DNA of 64,000 bases from Echinimonas agarilytica (lineage in GTDB: Bacteria; Pseudomonadota; Gammaproteobacteria; Enterobacterales; Neiellaceae), in the NCBI RefSeq assembly GCF_023703465.1, contig NZ_JAMQGP010000001.1, positions 186,001 through 250,000 on the forward strand, given 5' to 3'. The translations under genes and the position numbers were made by a program. Below the pieces are notes generated by a model that searched no databases, was not told the origin of the DNA, and saw only the letters and a program-made list of their open reading frames with translations. This document shows positions 38,607 through 47,455 of the stretch, piece by piece. Every line of letters begins with the position of its first letter. Within the stretch, counting starts at the first letter, position 1.

Positions 38607-40832
38607 ATGAAGTTTTTTATCGCACTGCTAATGTGCCTCCCTTATGTTGCGTACTCTGCTGATTTTGTAGGCTCAGGACAGTGTGTTAGCTGCCATGAAC
38701 AAGAGCATGAGCAGTGGCAGGCGTCTGACCATGCCAAGTCGATGTTGCCTGCAACAGCGCAAAGTGTGCTGGGACGATTTGATAGTATAGAGACGACTTT
38801 TCACGAGCTAACCTTTAAGCCATATCAAAAAGGCGATGAGTTCTGGGTTGATACCGTGACTCGCAGTGGCAAGGTCGAGGCCTTTAAGGTGGCGTACGTA
38901 TTTGGTCATTTTCCATTGCAGCAATATGTGATTGATATCGGTGATGGACACTTGCAAGCGCACAATGTTGCGTGGGACAGCCGATCCAAACAAGAAGGTG
39001 GTCAACGTTGGATTCACCTGCAACCCAACGAAAAAATTACCATTGAACACCCTTTCTTTTGGCAAGGCGCTTATCAAAATCTAAATAGCCGATGTGCCGA
39101 ATGCCACACAACCAATTATGAAAAAAACTACGATGTTGCAACCAATAGTTACCAAACGACTTGGTCTGAAGTAAATGTGGCATGTGAAACATGCCATGGC
39201 CCAGCCAGTAAGCACGTAACACTAGCCAATAAAGATGCTATTTCAGCACAACAAATGGGCTTTGATTTTGATCTCGCCAAACCCCTGAATTGGACGTACG
39301 AAGCAGGAAGCCGAACAGCAGTTGCCACAGGCGAAGTGAACGAACAGCATATTAGTATGTGCGGTTCCTGTCACTCTCGGCGCACATCCATGGGGCCGCT
39401 GCAAAGTAGTGCTGCACAGTCATATCACGAACAATTTCGCATCAGTAATCTGTCCGACAATTTGTATTATGCCGACGGTCAAATCTTAGATGAAGTGTTC
39501 GTCGTGGGTTCATTTTTGCAAAGTAAAATGCATGAAAAAGGTGTGACCTGTAGCAATTGCCACAACGTACATACTGGCAAAGTGAGAAGCCAAACCAATG
39601 GCTTGTGTAGTCAGTGTCATATGCCATCTGAATTTGATGTGAAAGAGCACCACGGCCATGAGCCTGACTCAGAAGCGGCGCAATGTGTCACGTGCCACAT
39701 GCCAGAAAATACTTATATGGTGGTGGATGACCGTCGCGATCATAGTTTTAAAGTGCCGCGCCCATTACTTGCTGATGCGATTGGCTCTCCGAGCGTGTGC
39801 CAGTCCTGCCATGAAGATAAGGATGCGACCTGGGCTGCTGATGAAATTAAAACTTGGAATGGCAAGACTGTGCACAGCGATTGGCCTTTGGCGAATGCAC
39901 ATGCGCGCATGATGCGCCCGAACGCAGAACAAGAGCTTATGCGTTATATCAAAGACGACGAGTTGCCTGGGATTGTACGAGCCACTCTATATGAGCAGTT
40001 GGCGCACTATGCTAATGAACGCACTTTAAATGAGGCCAGTGAAGGCTTGTCTGACTCTGATCCGCTGGTTCGCCGTGCGGCGGCAGAAGTGTATCGAGGT
40101 ACTCCGCAAGAGATGCGCTGGCAAGCTTTGTCACCTTTGCTAGAAGACCCTAACCTTCAGGTTCGAGCCTCTGTAACCGCAATGTTAGCCGACATACAAC
40201 CAATTGCCCCTGCTCATATTAAGCCAGTACTCAACCAAGCCATTGCAGAGTACCGAGAGACGTTTTCACAGATCATGGACATGCCATCATCTCATGTGGC
40301 GCTGGCTCTGTTGGAGCAGCAGCTTGGTCAGCAGAAACTGGCAAAAACACATTATTTGAATGCGCTTCGTATCGACCCTTACTACATTGCGGCTATGGTT
40401 AACCTCGCTGATATTTATCGTAACGAGGGCGATGCCAAAAATGAGCAAGCACAATATGAGGCGGCACTCAAAGTGGCTCCAGATAGCGCAGCAGTCCAAC
40501 ATGGTTTCGGACTCTTTATGTTACGACAAAAACGTTACGACGAGTCGCTCAAGTATTTGTTTGAAGCGACGCAGCAGGTTGGTGCTATTCCACAATACTC
40601 ATTTGTTTATGCGGTGGCTCTTGATCATCAAGGGCAAAAAGGTAAAGCGATTGATGTGTTGCAAGAGGCGACCTCAGAATGGCCCGGTCAATATCAGCTG
40701 CTAACAACTTTAGTGAGTTATCTGCAACAACAAAACCGCACGTCAGAGATTATGGCTCCGCTTCAGCAATTGATTCGCTTGGCTCCGAATGCGCCGCAGG
40801 TGGAGCAGTGGCGTCAGCAATACATGAATTAA
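38607..40832 (+). CDS. Octahaem cytochrome c with HEAT-like and TPR repeats
   Basis: A 741-residue exported protein. After the signal peptide (MKFFIALLMCLPYVAYSA), eight CxxCH haem motifs are visible: CVSCH, CAECH, CETCH, CGSCH, CSNCH, CSQCH, CVTCH and CQSCH, spread over the first ~420 residues. Then come a HEAT-like segment (DSDPLVRRAAAEVYRG, DPNLQVRASVTAMLAD) and at least two to three TPR units (AKTHYLNALRIDPYYIAAMVNLADIYRNEG; QYEAALKVAPDSAAVQHGFGLFML). It is probably a periplasmic electron carrier or enzyme that docks to a partner through the repeats. Similar cytochrome-TPR proteins occur in marine bacteria but their electron acceptor is not settled. It is monocistronic. Confidence 0.88.
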   Translation: MKFFIALLMCLPYVAYSADFVGSGQCVSCHEQEHEQWQASDHAKSMLPATAQSVLGRFDSIETTFHELTFKPYQKGDEFWVDTVTRSGKVEAFKVAYVFGHFPLQQYVIDIGDGHLQAHNVAWDSRSKQEGGQRWIHLQPNEKITIEHPFFWQGAYQNLNSRCAECHTTNYEKNYDVATNSYQTTWSEVNVACETCHGPASKHVTLANKDAISAQQMGFDFDLAKPLNWTYEAGSRTAVATGEVNEQHISMCGSCHSRRTSMGPLQSSAAQSYHEQFRISNLSDNLYYADGQILDEVFVVGSFLQSKMHEKGVTCSNCHNVHTGKVRSQTNGLCSQCHMPSEFDVKEHHGHEPDSEAAQCVTCHMPENTYMVVDDRRDHSFKVPRPLLADAIGSPSVCQSCHEDKDATWAADEIKTWNGKTVHSDWPLANAHARMMRPNAEQELMRYIKDDELPGIVRATLYEQLAHYANERTLNEASEGLSDSDPLVRRAAAEVYRGTPQEMRWQALSPLLEDPNLQVRASVTAMLADIQPIAPAHIKPVLNQAIAEYRETFSQIMDMPSSHVALALLEQQLGQQKLAKTHYLNALRIDPYYIAAMVNLADIYRNEGDAKNEQAQYEAALKVAPDSAAVQHGFGLFMLRQKRYDESLKYLFEATQQVGAIPQYSFVYAVALDHQGQKGKAIDVLQEATSEWPGQYQLLTTLVSYLQQQNRTSEIMAPLQQLIRLAPNAPQVEQWRQQYMN

Positions 40833-40850
40833 TGGCTGAATTAGTGGCGT

Positions 40851-40900
40851 AAAAAAACGCAACGTTGAAATAGGCTAGTACTTAGTTGTTCAACGTTGCG
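40851..40900 (-). terminator. Terminator for araB on the minus strand
   Basis: A perfect 12-bp stem (CGCAACGTTGAA 40858-40869 with TTCAACGTTGCG 40889-40900, 19-base loop) is followed on the minus strand by seven T (40851-40857). It lies downstream of araB and also just after the convergent cytochrome gene. A second 8-bp hairpin (40945-40952 with 40961-40968) lies between it and araB. Confidence 0.8.
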
Positions 40901-40980
40901 ATGTCCAATCAGACAAAGTTTCTGCCAGAGGGTAGAAAGGGAGTGCGAGCTGCGGGGGAACAGCTCGCGGGTCATCACAG

Positions 40981-42660
40981 TTATGAATTCAATTGAGTGC
41001 GAGTTTCGGTTAACTCTTCAGTGTAACCACCTAACTGGCGGTAAAGTTCGTAACGCTTTTGATAGAAGTCGTGACGTTCAGCGTCAGGCTCAAAACGGCT
41101 AGCGATTGGGCTTGCCATCACAGCTTGCGCATCGGCAGTTGAAGCGTATTCACCTGCAGCAACCGCTGCAAAGATGGCAGCGCCAAGCGCGCAACATTGC
41201 TCAGATTCAACCACATCAATTGAGCGGCCCATTACATCGGCACATAGTTGCATGACTAAGCGCGATTTCTTGGCGATACCGCCCAAAGCAAGTACACGGT
41301 CCACTTGAACATCTTGGCTAGTCATACAGTCCATAATGGCTTTTGCTCCGTGGGCTGTAGCTTCCACCAAGCTATGGAAAATAGTCGGAGCATCTGTGCC
41401 TAAGTTCAGCGCACTGAGTTCGCCGGTTAAACGTTGGTTGGCATACGGTGTGCGACGACCATTGTGCCAATCTAACGCAATTGGCCCTGTTAATTCAGGT
41501 TGATACTGCTCGGCTGCTTGAGTCAACATGAATAAGATTTTGTCGTCTAATTCAGCGGCAAGAGCGGTGTATTGAGCATCGTCTTTTGCCAGTTGCTCGA
41601 TAGGCCACATCAGTAAACGGCGATACCAAGCGTATAAATCACCAAAGGCTGATTGACCCGCTTCCAAAGCAACTAAACCAGGCATTGAGCTGCCCAATAC
41701 TTGGCCGCAAATGCCATCGATTTGGCGCTCGCCAATCACATCTGTTGGCGCCATAAGAATGTCGCAGGTCGATGTGCCAATTACTTTAACCAGATCGTAA
41801 GAGCCCGCACCGGCGCCCACAGCACCCATGTGACAATCAAACTCGCCAATTGCAATTGCAATACCGGCCGGCAGACCTAATTTATCGGCCCACTCTTGGC
41901 TAAGCTCACCCGCTTTTTCATCGGAGGCATAAACCTGATCGAACATACGCTCGCGAATGCCGTCGAGTGTTGGTGAAATGGCTGATAAAAACGCTTGATC
42001 CGGTAAACCATTCCAGCTGTCGTGCCACATGGCTTTATGCCCTGCTGCGCAAATACCACGGCGCATTTGGGCGGGAGCTTCGTTGCCAGCAAGCAATGCA
42101 GGAACCCAATCACACAGCTCAACCCAGCTGTAAGCGGCTTCTGCAACTTGTGGATCTTGTTCGCTGACCCAGGCGGCCTTGGCCCAGAACCATTCAGAAG
42201 AATAGATGCCGCCAATGAACTTGGTATAATCGGTGAATTGACCACTGTGCGCGAGTTCGTTGATTAAGTCAGCTTTGCTGACCGACGTATGATCTTTCCA
42301 CAACACGAACATCGCATTGGGGTTTTCTGCAAATTCAGGCTTCAGAGCTAGCACTTGCCCTTGTTCATCGACCGGTGCAGGAGTAGAACCAGTAGTATCA
42401 ACACCAATCCCCACAACTTGCTTAGCAACGCCTTCAGGGGCTTGATTGAGGGCTTCTTGAACGGCTTGTGTCATGGCCTCAATGTAATCGAGAGGGTGAT
42501 GACGGAATTGAGATTCGGCAAAGACCGAATACTTACCTTCTTTCCAGCGTGGGTAATACACCACGCCTTCTGCAACTTCTCCACCAGTGCGAGAATTTAC
42601 AATGAGGGCTCGAACAGAGTCAGAACCAAAGTCCAGACCGATAACATAGCGAGTATCCAT
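40981..42660 (-). CDS. araB: Ribulokinase
   Basis: A 559-residue FGGY-family kinase (E. coli AraB 566) that phosphorylates L-ribulose. N-terminal MDTRYVIGLDFGSDSVRALI is the ATP/phosphate motif, followed by GIGVDTTGSTPAPVD and later GTSTCDILMAP and the C-terminal ALGGIAKKSRLVMQLCADVMGR. The frame opens at 42708, but the ATG at 42660 follows GGAG and gives the family start. It stands 8.5 kb from araDA, on the same strand, as its own transcription unit with a terminator downstream. Confidence 0.96.
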   Translation of the reverse strand: MDTRYVIGLDFGSDSVRALIVNSRTGGEVAEGVVYYPRWKEGKYSVFAESQFRHHPLDYIEAMTQAVQEALNQAPEGVAKQVVGIGVDTTGSTPAPVDEQGQVLALKPEFAENPNAMFVLWKDHTSVSKADLINELAHSGQFTDYTKFIGGIYSSEWFWAKAAWVSEQDPQVAEAAYSWVELCDWVPALLAGNEAPAQMRRGICAAGHKAMWHDSWNGLPDQAFLSAISPTLDGIRERMFDQVYASDEKAGELSQEWADKLGLPAGIAIAIGEFDCHMGAVGAGAGSYDLVKVIGTSTCDILMAPTDVIGERQIDGICGQVLGSSMPGLVALEAGQSAFGDLYAWYRRLLMWPIEQLAKDDAQYTALAAELDDKILFMLTQAAEQYQPELTGPIALDWHNGRRTPYANQRLTGELSALNLGTDAPTIFHSLVEATAHGAKAIMDCMTSQDVQVDRVLALGGIAKKSRLVMQLCADVMGRSIDVVESEQCCALGAAIFAAVAAGEYASTADAQAVMASPIASRFEPDAERHDFYQKRYELYRQLGGYTEELTETRTQLNS

Positions 42661-43022
42661 GACGACTCCATAGGGATCAGAATCAAACGAAATTATTGAT
42701 GACGTCATTAGAGTTTTTATGAAGCATTTATGCCAGACACCAGAGTGCTAAATGAATGTAACATTACGCTACTGATTGCAATGCTTGCGCTATGTCGTAT
42801 TTAGCAGATGTTAAATACCAACCCCTTTATTGATGGGAGTAATAGGCGAGGTTGTTTACCGAGTCGGTTTTTGAAGACGCAATATGAATAGAGGTGTTTA
42901 TGGAGCTTTTAGCTGATTAGTGGATGCAGCCGGTCCTGATGAACTTATCAGTTAAACGTGCTGTTTGTTGATGGTGGACAAAAATTGAGTCATCACTCGG
43001 AAGTATCCTAAAGAGGTGTAAC
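42661..43022. promoter_or_regulatory. Region upstream of araB
   Basis: About 360 bases without a gene between araB (minus) and a small plus-strand gene. The coding-strand motif TTTAGCACTC (complement at 42743-42752) lies 83-92 bases before araB, matching the one before araD. A palindrome ATGACGTCAT is at 42699-42708. AraC control is inferred from these and from the function of the gene. Confidence 0.45.
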
Positions 43023-43334
43023 TTGGATATTTTGGGACTAGCAATGAAGGCCAAAAGTTTTGTTCGGTATGTTGAACAGTTCGGTTTTTCATGCATTGAG
43101 AAGCAGCATGTAAAAGGGTTAAAAATCTTTATTACGCTTTGGGGAACGGTGTTTGCTGTGTTGTTCAGTATTACCGCGTATAACTGGAGTGCCGGTTACG
43201 TGTCTTGGACGTGGATTACATTAGACATGCTTGTTGTTGTGGCATTTTCAGGGTGTGCTTGGCAACGCTATCAATTGAAAAGGTACATTGATAGTTACCG
43301 GCAAAAGCACCCTGAAGTGACAATTGCCGGCTGA
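43023..43334 (+). CDS. Small two-TM membrane protein of unknown function (103 aa)
   Basis: I do not recognise it. The TTG at 43023 is preceded by AGAGGTG at ideal spacing; an ATG at 43044 (MKAKSFVRYV) with GGGA upstream is the alternative start and would give 96 residues. Two hydrophobic segments are visible (FITLWGTVFAVLFSITAY and WITLDMLVVVAFSGCAW), followed by a basic C-terminal helix (RYQLKRYIDSYRQKH). It is convergent with the DUF2780 gene, with only 12 bases between the stops. Confidence 0.6.
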   Translation: MDILGLAMKAKSFVRYVEQFGFSCIEKQHVKGLKIFITLWGTVFAVLFSITAYNWSAGYVSWTWITLDMLVVVAFSGCAWQRYQLKRYIDSYRQKHPEVTIAG

Positions 43335-43346
43335 CTCAAGGTGGGT

Positions 43347-43826
43347 TTAAAAAGGCAAACCTACTGCATTTTTAAGTGATGTGAGTAAAGCTTGGCCGCC
43401 TTCAGTTTGCACATACTCATACACAGTATTGACTAAAGGTCCTGCTATTTCAGGGTCTAGACCCAATGCCGAAAATGATGAATTGAGCAGATCAAGGTTG
43501 CCTGCAGATTCACCCAAGCTTCCTCCTAGCCCGCCGAGCAAGCTTCCAGCTGCTGAAGGTTTGGCGTCCGGAGCACTGTCAATCATGTCGGTAATACCCG
43601 GAACAATTGAAGCAAGCTGCCCAAAGTCAGCGGCTTCCATGTTGCCCTGTGCTAGACCAAACAAGCTGCCGAGTGCACCTGTTGCTTGCTCAGGCGTAAT
43701 GTCGAGTTGGCTGGTTAGTGATTCAACCAGAGAAGCTTCCTGCGCTTGCGCAGGTGCAAACCCAAAGCTGCTTACTGCCAATACTAAACCCATTACCCAA
43801 TGACGCATCGCCATCATCTTTTTCAT
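43347..43826 (-). CDS. Secreted DUF2780-like protein
   Basis: A 159-residue exported protein. The signal peptide ends near PAQAQ. The rest has the look of the DUF2780/VcgC-VcgE family: LVESLTSQLDITPEQATGALGSLFGLAQGNM, a Gly-Ser-Leu-rich middle (SLLGGLGGSLGESAG), and NTVYEYVQTEGGQALLTSLKNAVG at the end. The function of this family is unknown. It lies 54 bases downstream of the symporter fusion gene on the same strand and may be read from it or from its own promoter. Confidence 0.8.
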   Translation of the reverse strand: MKKMMAMRHWVMGLVLAVSSFGFAPAQAQEASLVESLTSQLDITPEQATGALGSLFGLAQGNMEAADFGQLASIVPGITDMIDSAPDAKPSAAGSLLGGLGGSLGESAGNLDLLNSSFSALGLDPEIAGPLVNTVYEYVQTEGGQALLTSLKNAVGLPF

Positions 43827-43880
43827 ATTCTGTTCCTTTAAATGAGACTCGCTTTGATAAGTATGAGCCTATCGTCTTAA

Positions 43881-46064
43881 TTATCCGTTTACCCAGCCTA
43901 GTACATCCTTGATAACTGACCAGCGAGATTCTTTTTGAACCGCACCGTATCCTTGGATCCAATAGTCGTATTGACGGTCTACAAAATGATATGACTTCAT
44001 CAAATCTAACCAATTGTTGGTGTAATTTAAAAGATCTGTATTGCGTCTCGCAACCGCAAATGCGGTTGGAAAAGACAGTAATCGCCCACTGACATCATCT
44101 TTAAGTAGAGCAACACCAAAATCAGGATAAAACAAACTCCAAGCGTATCCTGCTTCTGCACTGGTCAGGAGGCCATCGTAGGAATGGGGCTGTTCGGGAT
44201 TGAAGTAGCTCTCGTAGTGAACAATTGGAGAGAAGTCGATCTGCGGCAAACGTTTTTCCGCACGTTTTACGAGAGCGGCGTGTTGGACTACAGCGAGGTT
44301 AAGTTCAGATTGGCGCACTGTTTTGATGGATGAATAATGCTTCACCTGATGATCGGGTACGATCAGTGCTAGGTTTAAGTCGAGCACCTTGTTGGTAAAG
44401 GATACTTGCTTCATCAGTTCTGCATCAATTTCAATACCCGACATAGCAATATCGAAATAGCCACGTTCGAGATCATCGGCTAGGTGCTGGTACATGTAGG
44501 GAACGAATTCAACGTCAACGCCCAGATCAGAGGCTAATCGATAGGCCAAAGAGATATCAAACCCCACCAGTTCGTTATTGCTATTGTGGTATGAAAATGG
44601 AACGTTGCCCCGCTGATATCCAACGCGTAAAACTCTGGCTTTAGCGATGCTGTCTAAATCTGCCACATTGGGATTACTTTTTCGCTCCCAGCCGCCAGTT
44701 TCTTGACCTTGAGAAATGATACTGCTGTCGATCTTCATATCGGCAATCAAGCTCGATGTGTTTTGGTCGTCACCAATTAAGTGCTCTAACATGACTCGGG
44801 TACCGCCAAATATAAGTACGGTGGAGATACACGAAATCACCAAAAATCGAATAAAGCCGAGTTTGGGCTTACCCACACCGTAGACCACAACAATGGCCGA
44901 CAGCATAGTTACCGCCATGAGATTCATCACCGCAACCAATGAATTGAACCGGCCCGTAATAAATGACGAAACAACAAATAATTGATTTAAATCCGAAGGT
45001 AAAAAAACGCTTTCCAATAGGAAAGGCACTGCAACGTATACACTCCCAAATAAGCTTAAAAGGCCGCTGATGCCAACGAGTGGATAACTCATTAAATCAA
45101 CCGGTTTGCCAATAAACCAACCGGCAAAAAAGATAAACAAAATAATCGTGAGCTTGCCCAAGTTGGGGAAAGTAAACACGATTGGCAACACAACATCGAC
45201 CAAGCTCATGGCTTCGTCGTTATCTTTGCCGTATTTTTTTAATAGCCGCTTACTTTCTTCCATGATCACCGGTAAACATATGAAGATATTACCGGTGGAA
45301 AATGCGGTCGCCAGAGCGCCCCACGATACCGTCATCACATCGCGATAGCTAAATGGGGTAAAGCTTGTAATGAGCACGGGCAAAATCACAAAAGCCAATA
45401 GCATGCACAGTACAAAATAGCTGATCATAAAGACTTGCAAACTTTCGAGTTCATCAATGCCCATTGTGCCAGCTGCATTGGCTGACATTGCAAATACCCC
45501 AATAGGCAATATTTTAACCACCGATTGCGTAATTTTGGCCAACCCTTCGGCACATGTGGACGCTAGATGAATGACGCGCTCTTTATTTTTTACTGAAATT
45601 AACGCAACACCTAAAGCAATGCTGAATAGAACTAGAGCAGGAACAGCACCGCTTGCCATCGATTCGAAAGGGTTCGACGGAATATAGAGTTTGAGATAAT
45701 TAATCTCGGCACGCGGCTGAACTTCGCTACTGCTGAAGAAGCTGGCTGAAACCATGCTTGGAAATGTAATGGGCGTCAGTAAAACCACGATCAGGCCGAT
45801 GACCCAAATAGCAGCCATGATACTGCCAGCTTTGATAAATAAACGCTTGGCCTCGGTCGGATCAAGGTTACCAATGCTACTAATTAAGCTGACTAAGATG
45901 TAAGGATAAATCGTCATTTGCATGAGCATAATGACGGCGTTACCGATAATGCCCATCCAGCCGACCATTTCACCAAAGAATATGCCGGTCCCAATGCCCA
46001 GCACCATCGATAAAATCATCACAGAGGCAAGGGATAGCCCTTTGGTCGATTTCTCACTACTCAT
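43881..46064 (-). CDS. Dicarboxylate/amino-acid:cation symporter fused to a periplasmic solute-binding domain
   Basis: A 727-residue fusion. Residues ~1-440 are a DAACS/SDF symporter (GltP/DctA type), with several TM segments, a reentrant region (ALATAFSTGNIFICLPV) and TM7-8-like NLMAVTMLSAIVVVYGVG. Residues ~475-700 are an SBP_bac_3 domain (ARVLRVGYQRGNVPFSYHNSNNELVGFDISLAYRLASDLGVDVEFVPY, then GYFDIAMSGIEIDAELMKQVSFTNKV) of the kind that binds polar amino acids for ABC transporters. The ATG at 46064 follows AAGGAA. Fusing a binding domain to a secondary carrier is unusual: it may capture substrate or sense it. It follows the glycosyltransferase gene by 14 bases. Confidence 0.88.
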   Translation of the reverse strand: MSSEKSTKGLSLASVMILSMVLGIGTGIFFGEMVGWMGIIGNAVIMLMQMTIYPYILVSLISSIGNLDPTEAKRLFIKAGSIMAAIWVIGLIVVLLTPITFPSMVSASFFSSSEVQPRAEINYLKLYIPSNPFESMASGAVPALVLFSIALGVALISVKNKERVIHLASTCAEGLAKITQSVVKILPIGVFAMSANAAGTMGIDELESLQVFMISYFVLCMLLAFVILPVLITSFTPFSYRDVMTVSWGALATAFSTGNIFICLPVIMEESKRLLKKYGKDNDEAMSLVDVVLPIVFTFPNLGKLTIILFIFFAGWFIGKPVDLMSYPLVGISGLLSLFGSVYVAVPFLLESVFLPSDLNQLFVVSSFITGRFNSLVAVMNLMAVTMLSAIVVVYGVGKPKLGFIRFLVISCISTVLIFGGTRVMLEHLIGDDQNTSSLIADMKIDSSIISQGQETGGWERKSNPNVADLDSIAKARVLRVGYQRGNVPFSYHNSNNELVGFDISLAYRLASDLGVDVEFVPYMYQHLADDLERGYFDIAMSGIEIDAELMKQVSFTNKVLDLNLALIVPDHQVKHYSSIKTVRQSELNLAVVQHAALVKRAEKRLPQIDFSPIVHYESYFNPEQPHSYDGLLTSAEAGYAWSLFYPDFGVALLKDDVSGRLLSFPTAFAVARRNTDLLNYTNNWLDLMKSYHFVDRQYDYWIQGYGAVQKESRWSVIKDVLGWVNG

Positions 46065-46078
46065 AACATTCCTTCGCT

Positions 46079-47293
46079 TTAAATACTTGCAGCTACTTCT
46101 TCTGATTTGCACTTCGTACAGAGAGCTTGGTCGTAGACTTTTTCATAGGCAATACAGACAGCTTCTGAAGAATAACGTGAGCTGGCTACTTCAAGGCATA
46201 ACTTTTTAATGTGTTCACTTTCTTCATCATTTAGCAGTTCTAAAGCGGCGTTTGCAGCGGCTTCGTAGTCACCAACTTCAACTATTTTGCCAACGTCCTT
46301 AACCACCTCTGGCATGCCGCCGATATTGGTCACCACGCTTGGTGTGCCTTGAATCATAGATTCGATTAAGGTGAGTCCAAAGCTTTCATATTCGGAGAGC
46401 TGTAAATTGACATTGGCCGCAGAAAACCAACGTGAAATTAACGGATCTTGTCCCACCCAGGTGATGTCGTCGAATACCCCCAATGACCGAGCAAGCGCTT
46501 TGCTTGGCTCAACCTCTGGGCCTTCGCCAAGAAAGATCATCTTACATTTCATCTGTTTTCTGACCAATGCAAAGCAGCGAACAATGTCTGGTATGCGTTT
46601 GATTTCTCTAAAGTTAGAGGCATGTACTAAATACGTTTCATCAACATCCAGCCCTAGTTCCTTGCGGGCGTCTGCTCTATTGCCCTGAAAGATCTTTTTG
46701 GGTACCACGAAATTGGCGATTGTGGCGGGCGTTTGTTTCAGATCGAAGCGGTCAAATGTTTGCTGAGCTAAGTCATCAGAGACACTAATCACGCGTTCTG
46801 ATTCGGCTAACACCGTTTCGATCACTCGGTGCATCGCCGGATCATCGGCTAATTTAACTACATCGGTACCGTGTAAAGTGGTCATCAGCTTAAACGGTTT
46901 CTTGCATATGAACTTGGCCATCAATCCGGCAGCTGCGTAGGGAACCGCATAATGTGCATGCACAATCTCGATGCCATTTTGTTCCACCAAATTGGCCAAT
47001 GCTCCGGCAAGTGCCAAGGTGTGTGGGGCGCTTTCGAACACGGGATAGTCATTCACATGTAGCTTTAAAAAATGAAGTGTGTCACTCACTTGACGCCATG
47101 AATAGGGATGGCGTTCTGCCAACAACCAAATGTGATGACCGCGCTCGGCCAACGCCATTGCTAATTCCGTTGCGATGATCCCCGAACCGCCCATCTTGGG
47201 ATTACAGACAAACGCAATTTTGCGTTTTTGGTGCGGACCAGAAGCGTTCTCTGTTTGTTGGTGATCCATCGCTGATTGGGGCGTTAATTCCAT
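46079..47293 (-). CDS. BshA-like family 4 glycosyltransferase
   Basis: A 404-residue GT-B glycosyltransferase. The N-terminal domain (IAFVCNPKMGGSGIIATELAMALAERGH, VHAHYAVPYAAAGLMAK, TTLHGTDVVKLADDP) and the middle LVHASNFREIKRIPDIV are strikingly like Bacillus BshA, which makes N-acetylglucosaminyl-malate for bacillithiol. The C-terminal EYESFGLTLIE carries the GT4 EX7E motif, and GGMPEVVKDVG follows. The start at 47293 has AGAGGT upstream. BshB and BshC genes are absent from the window, so the acceptor is unknown and the true role may differ. It is probably co-transcribed with the symporter fusion. Confidence 0.88.
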   Translation of the reverse strand: MELTPQSAMDHQQTENASGPHQKRKIAFVCNPKMGGSGIIATELAMALAERGHHIWLLAERHPYSWRQVSDTLHFLKLHVNDYPVFESAPHTLALAGALANLVEQNGIEIVHAHYAVPYAAAGLMAKFICKKPFKLMTTLHGTDVVKLADDPAMHRVIETVLAESERVISVSDDLAQQTFDRFDLKQTPATIANFVVPKKIFQGNRADARKELGLDVDETYLVHASNFREIKRIPDIVRCFALVRKQMKCKMIFLGEGPEVEPSKALARSLGVFDDITWVGQDPLISRWFSAANVNLQLSEYESFGLTLIESMIQGTPSVVTNIGGMPEVVKDVGKIVEVGDYEAAANAALELLNDEESEHIKKLCLEVASSRYSSEAVCIAYEKVYDQALCTKCKSEEVAASI

Positions 47294-47455
47294 TAAGTAC
47301 CTCTGATGAGCAAATGCTGAAAAATCGTTTTATCTGTTAAAGTTATAGCTTGTTTTGAGGTGACTGCATTTTATGCCGATGGATTTTTGGCTCAGAGACA
47401 ACTCACCCTATCAATAATGAGATCCGTCAATCTATTTTTACCTAAGGACTGCTTA

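Noticed and set aside
46079-47293. A bacillithiol pathway
   Set aside because: Only a BshA-like enzyme is present; no BshB deacetylase or BshC ligase gene is in the window, so the pathway is not claimed.
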